A stretch of 38,226 bases of DNA from Fibrobacterota bacterium. GTDB lineage: Bacteria > Fibrobacterota > Fibrobacteria > UBA11236. Positions 32,506-38,226 of this stretch are shown one piece after another (position 1 is the stretch's first letter; every line of letters starts with the position of its first letter). The notes below the pieces were generated by a model. The model saw nothing but the letters and a program-made list of their open reading frames with translations, was not told where the DNA came from and did not search any database. The stretch covers positions 1 through 38,226 of the forward strand of contig JAQBPO010000090.1 in NCBI GenBank assembly GCA_028287465.1, in the 5' to 3' direction. The position numbers and the translations under genes were made by a program.

Positions 32506-33888
32506 TCAATCCTCCTTGCCCACCCAACATCCATGGAAACCGACGGGGATGCGATGGGGAATGCGGACTTCCGCGATGGGACCCTTATCTATCCGCAGGG
32601 AATCCAGGATCAACAAATCGCTCGTGCCCGATTCCCCGCGGTAGGCCAGGGTCAGCAGGTACCCTTCGCCTTCGCCCCCACCTGATTTCGGAACGAAGCA
32701 GGCCTCATTCAGGACGTCATCGCCAGGCAAGACGAAGACGCGCCGGCCCTTGGTCCGGAAGTCGATATGGACGATGGCGTCCCAAAGGCCGTCCGTCCTC
32801 GTTCCGTGCGACTGCGCGACGAAAAACCCGTGACGGTATTCCTGGCCGCAGAACCGCTCATCCATCCTCGGCATTTCGCCCCCGGTCCCGTCCAGGATTT
32901 CCTTGTTTACCGTGCGCGACTCCGGATCCAGGGTCCACCTGACGAGCCGGGTCGGGAAATCGTCCTTCCCCTCCTGGAACGGCTTCGCATCGTCCGGAAT
33001 CCTGTCGCCAACCATGGCGTCGAGCATGATGCTTCCGTCCTTCTCGAAGGCATTCATGAAATGGAAGGCGAAACAGGCGTCGGTCCGGAGCCAAACGACC
33101 TCGCCTCTTCCATGCCGAGGCATGATCCCGAAGCGCGTCCCGAGCCCGGGTTCCCAGGCGATGGGGGATAGACCCTTGGAGGCCCTTTCCATGTCCAGGG
33201 TAAGGGGGAATACGGGGAATACGACATGGTTTTCGGTGACGGCGAAGTCATGCATCATGGACGGGTAGGGTACGGGGATCTTCCTGGTTTCCACCAGGTT
33301 GCCGGCCTTGTCCGCCCGGAAAAAGACGAGTTCGCGCGCCGCTCCGAATACGTTGCTGAAGAAAAGGAGCTCACCCGTAAGCGGATCGATCTTGGGATGC
33401 GCGGTCATCGCGCGATCGAGCCGTCCATGGAAATCCCATGGGCCCCTGGTTTCGAGGGTTTGCGGATCGAGTTCGATGGGGAAGCCCGCTTCCCAAAGCG
33501 CGAGCAACCTGCCCCCATGCCGGATCACGTTCGTGTTCGCGACGTTGCCGGATCGATCCGCCACCGACGGGTCCTTCCAGCGGTTCCGCATCCCGCCGAA
33601 CAGGCTCCTGCCCGCGGCGCGCTCCAGGCCGAACTTCTCCGTGCGCACCCATTTGTTCCTGTAGCCCACGCCCCGGTCCGTGAAGGCGAAGGCATGCACC
33701 ATGCCGTCCCCGTCGAAAAGGTGGTAGCGCTCATCCGATACGAATTGGGGGTTGGGGCCGTTGCGGTAGAAGACGCCGCGCAAATCCATCGGTATCGTCC
33801 CTTCTATGATCAGGTCATGGATCATGCCTTCGTTCGGCCAAGGCTCGAATGCGCCTTGCAGGGAAGGATTCGCGGGAAACGGTTTCAC
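32506..33888 (-). CDS. Carotenoid oxygenase (RPE65/lignostilbene dioxygenase family)
   Basis: 460 residues from GTG 33888. Members use a four-histidine Fe(II) site to cleave a double bond in carotenoids, apocarotenoids or stilbenes. Candidate ligands are H164 (TAHPKIDP), H213 (MMHDFAVTENH), H276 (FHFMNAFE) and H452 (VGFHGCW), at the expected positions. FYRNGPNPQF near the N-terminus is the family entry motif. The GTG overlaps the stop of the DUF2239 gene, making a two-gene operon. No carotenoid-synthesis gene is in the window, so the substrate is unknown. It ends 5 bases from the convergent creC stop. Confidence 0.93.
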   Translation of the reverse strand: MKPFPANPSLQGAFEPWPNEGMIHDLIIEGTIPMDLRGVFYRNGPNPQFVSDERYHLFDGDGMVHAFAFTDRGVGYRNKWVRTEKFGLERAAGRSLFGGMRNRWKDPSVADRSGNVANTNVIRHGGRLLALWEAGFPIELDPQTLETRGPWDFHGRLDRAMTAHPKIDPLTGELLFFSNVFGAARELVFFRADKAGNLVETRKIPVPYPSMMHDFAVTENHVVFPVFPLTLDMERASKGLSPIAWEPGLGTRFGIMPRHGRGEVVWLRTDACFAFHFMNAFEKDGSIMLDAMVGDRIPDDAKPFQEGKDDFPTRLVRWTLDPESRTVNKEILDGTGGEMPRMDERFCGQEYRHGFFVAQSHGTRTDGLWDAIVHIDFRTKGRRVFVLPGDDVLNEACFVPKSGGGEGEGYLLTLAYRGESGTSDLLILDSLRIDKGPIAEVRIPHRIPVGFHGCWVGKED

Positions 33889-34478
33889 TTCGCGCCTGCT
33901 TCGAAAACCGGTCCCGCGAGATCGAGCGCATGCGCCTTGACGTCCTCCGGCCAGCCTTCCATCCGCATCGCGAAGGCCTTGCGGTCCTTCTTGTACAGGG
34001 CCCGGATGGCCTCTTCGTAACCCGGCAGATCCCCGGCGATCGCGAACATGAACTTGTAGGTCCTTTCCTGGATCCGATTGACGGAGTTGCCGTCCGTGGA
34101 TTTCCTCTTGGCCTCATCCACCAGCCTGCGCAAGACGGCCGAGGCGCCTCCCGATTGCGAGGCGAGCCATTCCCATTGGCGGGGCAGCAAGGATACCTCC
34201 CGGGAAACCACCCCGAGCCTGGGCCTGCCCGGGCCCGGGTTTTCCGGTTCCGGAGCCGCGTCGTCCTTTACGAAAACCTCCAGGCGCCTGAGTACATCCT
34301 TTTCCGTGCCCTGGAAATTGAAGTCCATGGTATTCCCGGTCGCATCGCTGAAGATCAAGGCGGACGTGTGTTCCGTCCGGCCCATCCTCCGCTTTATCCC
34401 CAGCACCACGTCCGGTAGAGGGCCGCGGTTAATCAGCCTGCCGCCTTCGAATGCGGTATAGGTATTCGCTTGCTCCAA
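33885..34478 (-). CDS. DUF2239-family protein
   Basis: 197 residues starting at TTG 34478, which is fixed by a strong ribosome site (GGAGG, 34484-34488) and an ideal promoter. It matches my memory of the DUF2239 family: N-terminal TYTAFEGGRLINRGPLPDVVLGIKRR, then LIFSDATGNTMDFNFQGTEKDVLRRL, GRPRLGVVSREVSLLPRQWEWLASQSGGASAVLRRLVDEAKRK and FMFAIAGDLPGYEEAIRALYKKDR. The function of the family is not known. It is the first gene of the operon with the carotenoid oxygenase, under tight-looking repressor control. Confidence 0.9.
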   Translation of the reverse strand: MEQANTYTAFEGGRLINRGPLPDVVLGIKRRMGRTEHTSALIFSDATGNTMDFNFQGTEKDVLRRLEVFVKDDAAPEPENPGPGRPRLGVVSREVSLLPRQWEWLASQSGGASAVLRRLVDEAKRKSTDGNSVNRIQERTYKFMFAIAGDLPGYEEAIRALYKKDRKAFAMRMEGWPEDVKAHALDLAGPVFEAGAK

Positions 34479-34501
34479 GATTTCCTCCCTTGACTGCGGA
34501 G

Positions 34502-34525
34502 TTAATTATACCCGGGTATAATTAA
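34502..34525. promoter_or_regulatory. Operator 1: perfect 24-bp palindrome over the -10
   Basis: Half-site TTAATTATACCC followed exactly by its complement. It covers the whole -10 hexamer of the DUF2239 promoter, the typical position of a repressor site. Confidence 0.8.
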
Positions 34526-34533
34526 TTTGTCAA
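34505..34533 (-). promoter_or_regulatory. Exact consensus sigma70 promoter of the DUF2239/carotenoid oxygenase operon
   Basis: On the minus strand TTGACA (34528-34533) and TATAAT (34505-34510) are separated by exactly 17 bases, a perfect consensus. Transcription would begin near 34498, giving a 20-base leader with GGAGG before the TTG start. Confidence 0.88.
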
Positions 34534-34536
34534 TAT

Positions 34537-34546
34537 TACCCGGGTA
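34537..34546. promoter_or_regulatory. Operator 2: core palindrome upstream of the -35
   Basis: TACCCGGGTA, the central ten bases of operator 1, recurs with its centre 28 bp from that of operator 1, just upstream of the -35. Confidence 0.65.
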
Positions 34547-34609
34547 TAAATATTCCGGGCCATTCTCCATAAACCCTTTCTTCGGGCGGAACACGCGAAA
34601 ACCCCCGAA

Positions 34610-34647
34610 TTCACGCCGAATTCATCTCCGGTTCATAGTCCCTTCAC
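34610..34647 (+). promoter_or_regulatory. Tandem cre-tag array before creD
   Basis: Four pentamers TTCAC, TTCAT, TTCAT, TTCAC start at 34610, 34621, 34632 and 34643, each separated by 6 bases (11-bp period, one face of the helix). The known CreB site of enterobacteria is TTCAC-N6-TTCAC. A -10-like TATCCT (34658-34663) lies 10 bases after the last repeat, the geometry of PhoB/OmpR-type activated promoters. Confidence 0.75.
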
Positions 34648-34709
34648 ATGGGAACCCTATCCTTTGGGCATGGGGCGCGGGTGTTCCGCCTCCCTCGCAA
34701 AGGAAGCCT

Positions 34710-36125
34710 ATGGCCGACAGGATGGATGGAAACCCGAACATGGATGGGACCCGGGATGGAATGGTCAGAACCCCGTGGACGGCCCTGGCCAATGCGGCCA
34801 ACGGCAAATCCGGCGCCGCCTCCGTCGGCAAGCTGGCCTTCATCGGAGTATTGATGGCCTTGTTGCTCATTCCCGTGGGCATGATCAAGGACCTGGTGAC
34901 GGAACGGGAGTCGAGCCGATCCGCGGCGGAGACCGAGGTGGCGGCCAAATGGGGCGGGGCCCAGGAAATCGCCGGGCCCATCCTGACCGTGCCCTACCGG
35001 GTGATCACCAAGAATTCCCTGGGGATTTCCGATACCGTGATTGAATACGCCCACTTCCTGCCCGAGACCATCAAGGTGGATGGACGGCTGGAACCGGAAA
35101 TCCGCCACCGCGGTATTTTCGATGTGGCGCTTTTCAAGGCGGATCTCGATCTGGAAGGCCGTTTCACGCAGCCGGATTTTTCCGGTTGGCGCATCCCCGC
35201 CGGGGACATCCTCTGGGGCGACGCCTATATCAGCCTGTCCGTGCCGGACGTGCGCTCCCTGGCGGACGCCCTTCCCCTGGAATGGAACGGATCCACGGTT
35301 GCCTTCGTTCCCGACAACTACGTCGGGAGTCCCGTAACCGGCGGGTTACAGGCCCGCGCTCCCATGACCGCCTCCGCTCCGGCGGAGGGGTATCCCTTCA
35401 AGCTTCACGCGCGACTCAACGGCAGCGGCGCCATGCGTTTCCTGCCCATGGGCAAGGAGACCCTCGTATCGGTAACCTCCCCCTGGAGGACGCCGAGCTT
35501 CACCGGAGCGTTCCTGCCCCGGGACAACCAGGTGGACGGGAAAGGCTTCCGGGCCCGCTGGATGACCCTGCACCTGAGCCGCAGCTTCCCCCAAAGCTGG
35601 CGAGGCCAGGAGGTGGGGCCGGTGGATTGGGAACCTTTCGCCTTCGGGGTGGAATTGCACCTGCCCGTCGACCGTTACCAGATGGCCATGCGCTGCGCCA
35701 AGTACGCCATCCTCTTCATCATCCTCACCTTCCTGGTCTTCTTCCTCAACGAGACCTTCGATCGCAAGCGCATCCATCCCTTGCAATACATGCTGGTCGG
35801 ATTCGCGCTCTGCCTCTTCTACCTGCTGTTGCTGGCCCTGACCGAGCATCTCGCCTTCAACCTGGCCTACGCCGCGGCAGGCGCGGGGACGGTCGGGCTG
35901 ATAACCGCCTACGGCCTGGCCGTTCTCTCCACCCGCAAAAGGGCCATGGCCCTGGGAGCCATGCTGGCGGGCCTGTACGGATATCTGTTCACCTTGCTGC
36001 AGATGGAGGACTTCGCCCTGTTGATGGGCGCCTTGGGATTGTTCGTCATCCTGGGCGGCGTCATGTTCCTGACGCGCAAGCTCAACGTCGACGCCGCCGG
36101 GCCGGCCCTGGAGGGCGCGGCATGA
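34710..36125 (+). CDS. creD: CreD-family inner-membrane protein
   Basis: 471 residues from ATG 34710 with AAAGGAAG upstream. One N-terminal helix (KLAFIGVLMALLLIPVGMI, about 48-66) is followed by a large periplasmic domain beginning with the CreD pattern ERESSRSAAETEVAAKWGGAQEIAGPILTVPY. From about 330 several packed helices follow (YAILFIILTFLVFFLNE, HPLQYMLVGFALCLFYLLLLALTEHLAF, GLITAYGLAVL). CreD is the main output of CreBC and in some bacteria affects envelope integrity and beta-lactam or colicin tolerance; its mechanism is not established. A cre-tag array precedes it, so it is probably still under CreB although separated from creBC. Confidence 0.94.
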   Translation: MADRMDGNPNMDGTRDGMVRTPWTALANAANGKSGAASVGKLAFIGVLMALLLIPVGMIKDLVTERESSRSAAETEVAAKWGGAQEIAGPILTVPYRVITKNSLGISDTVIEYAHFLPETIKVDGRLEPEIRHRGIFDVALFKADLDLEGRFTQPDFSGWRIPAGDILWGDAYISLSVPDVRSLADALPLEWNGSTVAFVPDNYVGSPVTGGLQARAPMTASAPAEGYPFKLHARLNGSGAMRFLPMGKETLVSVTSPWRTPSFTGAFLPRDNQVDGKGFRARWMTLHLSRSFPQSWRGQEVGPVDWEPFAFGVELHLPVDRYQMAMRCAKYAILFIILTFLVFFLNETFDRKRIHPLQYMLVGFALCLFYLLLLALTEHLAFNLAYAAAGAGTVGLITAYGLAVLSTRKRAMALGAMLAGLYGYLFTLLQMEDFALLMGALGLFVILGGVMFLTRKLNVDAAGPALEGAA

Positions 36126-36262
36126 TGTCCCGGTTCTTCCGGGAATGCCTGGAATATTACCGATGGAACGCCGGAGAACCCTTCAATAGACGATGTGTTC
36201 CCGGGAAAGGAACAACTCGGCCCTCCGGATCACCTTGGCCCTTGCCTCGGCGGAAAGCGTAA
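36122..36262 (+). pseudogene. Possible truncated reading frame coupled to creD
   Basis: An ATG overlaps the creD stop (ATGA) and opens a 46-codon frame beginning MMSRFFRECLEYYRWNAGEP. Only the first 20 or so codons are free of the convergent gene at 36183, and the rest looks non-coding. It may be the stump of a former gene following creD, or chance. Confidence 0.25.
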
Positions 36263-36509
36263 CCTCCCGGCTACCCCGCCAGGCCTCGAAGTGGCCCCGG
36301 GTTGGCATGCTCAGGACATGGATCTCGTCGGGGCCGGAGCCGGCCGGTCCCGGACCGGCCGTTGCGGGGGCGGGGGCGGGCTCAGGTTTGAAGGCTGCGA
36401 TGAGGCTTCCTCCCATGGACCGGAAGTGCCGGAGCGCCTCGGTTTCATAGGCATGGAAGGCTTCTTCCATCCCATCCTGCAGGTAGAGATGGGCGATGAT
36501 GTGGAGCAT
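36183..36509 (-). CDS. Small dimeric alpha/beta-barrel protein (DUF1330/ABM-like)
   Basis: 108 residues. LHIIAHLYLQDGMEEAFHAYETEALRHFRSMGGSLIAAFKPE is the first beta-alpha-beta unit of a ferredoxin-like dimeric barrel, and DEIHVLSMPTRGHFEAWRGS followed by AKVIRRAELF is the second. A Pro/Ala/Gly-rich linker of about 18 residues separates them. Members include small monooxygenase-like and stress-related proteins; no catalytic residue can be named. A 7-bp inverted repeat lies 55 bases upstream and may be an operator. Convergent with creD. Confidence 0.75.
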   Translation of the reverse strand: MLHIIAHLYLQDGMEEAFHAYETEALRHFRSMGGSLIAAFKPEPAPAPATAGPGPAGSGPDEIHVLSMPTRGHFEAWRGSREVTLSAEARAKVIRRAELFLSREHIVY

Positions 36510-36563
36510 TTTTGCCTCGTCAAAGGAATGGTTTATCCCAGCCTTTTCAACAATCTATCCCCA

Positions 36564-36582
36564 TGCGTACAAAGTGTACGCA
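36564..36582. promoter_or_regulatory. Inverted repeat, possible operator
   Basis: TGCGTAC and its exact complement GTACGCA are separated by AAAGT. It lies upstream of the small alpha/beta-barrel gene (start 36509) in a 149-base intergenic stretch. Confidence 0.4.
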
Positions 36583-36585
36583 GAA

Positions 36586-36638
36586 ACCGGAAAAAGAGCC
36601 TATCCGGCGGTTTTGAAACCTTTTCCGGAACCTAGGTT
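36586..36638. repeat. Cluster of small inverted repeats downstream of recQ
   Basis: CCGGAAAAAG pairs with CTTTTCCGG (one bulge). GGTTT/AAACC and the palindrome AACCTAGGTT (36629-36638) lie within or beside it. These could be the recQ transcript end or REP-like debris; no U tract adjoins the main stem. Confidence 0.4.
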
Positions 36639-36658
36639 GAAACCTATCGGCTTGGTTC

Positions 36659-38226
36659 TCAACCCGCGTATTCGCGGATCTCCTGCACGAACTCGAACCC
36701 GTACTTATCGCGCTTGGCATCGCCCACGCCCGAAATCTCGCGCAGGGCCGCCAAGGTCTTGGGCCGGTGGCGGCACATCTCATGCAGGGTCTTGTCGGAA
36801 AAGACCATATAGGGAGGGACGTTCTGGCGCTGGGCGAAGGTCCGGCGCAAGGCCTTGAGGCGGCCGAACAGTTCCTGATCGACGTCCTCCATGTCCGCGG
36901 CCGATTTGGACGCGCGAACCTTGCCTTCCCCGCCGGACTTTTCCTTCGCCACCATTTCCAGGATCTGGAAGGTTTCCTTGCCTTGCAGGACGGGCAGGCA
37001 GGCGGGCGCCAGTTTGAGCACGGGGTAGGGGCCATCGTCCAGGGCGAGCAGCCCGCGGCCAAGCATTTCGCCCATCAGGGAGCGCCAGAAGCCCTTGTCG
37101 CGGTGCTTGCCCACGCCGTAGGTCTTGATTTGATCATGGCCCAGTTCGCGGACCTTCTTGGTGTCCGCGCCCGTCAGCACGTCCACCACATGGCCGGCGC
37201 CGAAACGCTCGCCGGTGCGGACCACGGCCGAAAGGACCATCTGGGCCTCCCGGGTGGCGTCCAGGGTTTCCGCCTTGCCGGTGCAGATATCGCAGGAGGC
37301 GCAATTGGCTTCCGGGTACGTTTCCTCGAAATAGGCCAGCAACTGACGGCGGCGGCACAGGTTGCGCGACGCGAAATCCGCCATCTGGTTGAGGCGTCGG
37401 ATGGCCAGGGCCTTTTCCTCCTCGTCGACGATCTGATCGAGGAAATGCCGGAGCTTGGGGATGTCCCCGCCGCCATAGAACAGCACGCACATGGAAGGGT
37501 CGCTGTCGCGCCCCGCGCGGCCGGTCTCCTGGTAATAGCCCTCCAGGTTCTTGGGCAGGTCCGCGTGCAGGACGAAGCGCACGTTGGATTTGTCGATGCC
37601 CATGCCGAAGGCGATGGTCGCGACCACGACCTGGGTTTCGTCCCGGCTGAAGCCTTCCTGGTTGGCCTCGCGTACCTCCTGGGGCAGGCCCGCATGGTAG
37701 GGCAGGGCCTTGATGCCCTTGCGGTTCAGGTACTCGGCGGTCTTTTCCACCCCCGTGCGCGTGGTGCGGTAGATGATGCCCGGCTCGTCCGGATGTTCCT
37801 TGATGAACTCGAGCAATTGGGCGTCCACGTCCCGCTTGGGCCGGACTTCATAGTAGAGGTTGGGCCGGTTGAAGGAGGCGCGCACCTGGAACGGGTTCTT
37901 GAGGGTGAGCTTGTTGAGGATATCCTGCTGCACGGAGGAGGTGGCCGTGGCGGTGAAGGCGGCGATGGGGGACTTGGGGAAATGCCGGCGGATGGCCGCC
38001 AGGGAAAGGTAGTCCGGCCTGAAATCGTGGCCCCATTCGGAAAGGCAATGGGCCTCGTCGACGGCGAAGAAGGAGATGCGCGCGGCCTTGAGGCTGTCCA
38101 CGAAGGAGTCCATGGCGAAGCGCTCCGGCGAGATGTACAGGAGATCGAGCTTGCCCTCCTCCAGGCTGCGGTAGACCTTGGCCGCTTCCGATCCCTTCAA
38201 GGAGCTGTTCAGGTAGGCCGCGGCCA
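36659..38226 (-). CDS. recQ: ATP-dependent DNA helicase RecQ, 5' end outside window
   Basis: About 522 residues are visible; the frame continues off the window edge (AAAYLNSSL is the first part seen), so the Walker A region is missing. RecQ unwinds DNA 3'-5' in recombination and fork repair. Present are the DEAH box VDEAHCLSEWGHDFRPDYLSL, motif III AFTATATSSVQQDIL, motif V VATIAFGMGIDKSNVRFVLHADLP, and motif VI GYYQETGRAGRD. The RQC zinc site is CRRRQLLAYFEETYPEANCASCDIC. The C-terminal HRDC domain runs LRRTFAQRQNVPPYMVFSDKTLHEMCRHRPKTLAALREISGVGDAK. This is the full RecQ-type architecture. Confidence 0.96.
   Translation of the reverse strand, partial: AAAYLNSSLKGSEAAKVYRSLEEGKLDLLYISPERFAMDSFVDSLKAARISFFAVDEAHCLSEWGHDFRPDYLSLAAIRRHFPKSPIAAFTATATSSVQQDILNKLTLKNPFQVRASFNRPNLYYEVRPKRDVDAQLLEFIKEHPDEPGIIYRTTRTGVEKTAEYLNRKGIKALPYHAGLPQEVREANQEGFSRDETQVVVATIAFGMGIDKSNVRFVLHADLPKNLEGYYQETGRAGRDSDPSMCVLFYGGGDIPKLRHFLDQIVDEEEKALAIRRLNQMADFASRNLCRRRQLLAYFEETYPEANCASCDICTGKAETLDATREAQMVLSAVVRTGERFGAGHVVDVLTGADTKKVRELGHDQIKTYGVGKHRDKGFWRSLMGEMLGRGLLALDDGPYPVLKLAPACLPVLQGKETFQILEMVAKEKSGGEGKVRASKSAADMEDVDQELFGRLKALRRTFAQRQNVPPYMVFSDKTLHEMCRHRPKTLAALREISGVGDAKRDKYGFEFVQEIREYAG

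Noticed and set aside
34527-34709. 61-codon upstream extension of creD
   Set aside because: It would read through the operator, cre-tag array and -10; ATG 34710 has a good ribosome site and matches the family start.
1-38226. CRISPR arrays, insertion sequences, integrases or rRNA genes
   Set aside because: No regularly spaced repeats with spacers, transposase or integrase motifs or rRNA sequence were seen on either strand.

Overview
This window reads as ordinary chromosome of a GC-rich, Gram-negative-type bacterium. Many proteins carry Sec signal peptides. The set includes glutamate racemase, the IspE step of the MEP isoprenoid pathway, a mitochondrial-type aconitase and a probable outer-membrane protein. 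I see no phage, insertion sequence, CRISPR array or rRNA. The lineage cannot be fixed from sequence alone; a member of the Fibrobacterota/FCB or a similar deep-branching diderm group is my guess.

Layout. 1-5.0 kb: the 3' part of mutL, a small exported protein, a coiled-coil zinc-ribbon protein, then tRNA-Gln, rplY and pth on the minus strand. 5.0-8.8 kb: ispE diverges from argF. argF leads into a tight four-gene cassette: a single-domain KaiC-like ATPase, two small three-helix membrane proteins and a stand-alone receiver, closed by a strong terminator. 8.8-15 kb: an unrecognised protein with a good promoter, murI, an N-terminal SEC-C protein, a secreted GxDxY-repeat solenoid, and a secreted helical-repeat protein whose signal peptide is written in an AT-rich inverted-repeat element. 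15-19 kb: gdhA, an outer-membrane-like protein, a class-2-like pyrD with a class-1-like cysteine, and an Nfu-type Fe-S carrier. 19-26 kb: a NusG-II/Gx membrane pair (Gx apparently fused to an EcfT-like half), a leucine carboxyl methyltransferase-like protein, an unknown low-complexity protein, a voltage-gated K+ channel with a zinc-ribbon tail, and acnA with what looks like the remnant of a second aconitase 3' end beside it. 26-29.6 kb: a secreted TPR protein, an M3 peptidase and a STAS protein. 29.6-38.2 kb: pyrE, creB-creC, a two-gene operon (DUF2239 and carotenoid oxygenase) on the opposite strand, creD, a small dimeric alpha/beta-barrel protein and the 3' part of recQ.

The most interesting points are regulatory. 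The DUF2239/carotenoid-oxygenase operon has an exact consensus promoter (TTGACA-N17-TATAAT) with a perfect 24-bp palindrome over the -10 and a second copy of its core upstream of the -35. On the other side of the same intergenic region, creD is preceded by four TTCA(C/T) pentamers at an exact 11-bp period. These are two overlapping versions of the enterobacterial cre tag (TTCAC-N6-TTCAC), ending 10 bp before a -10-like hexamer. creBC and creD are thus physically split by an unrelated regulated operon, but creD keeps what looks like a CreB-controlled promoter. The KaiC/two-membrane-protein/receiver cassette is the best candidate for a little-described signalling system.
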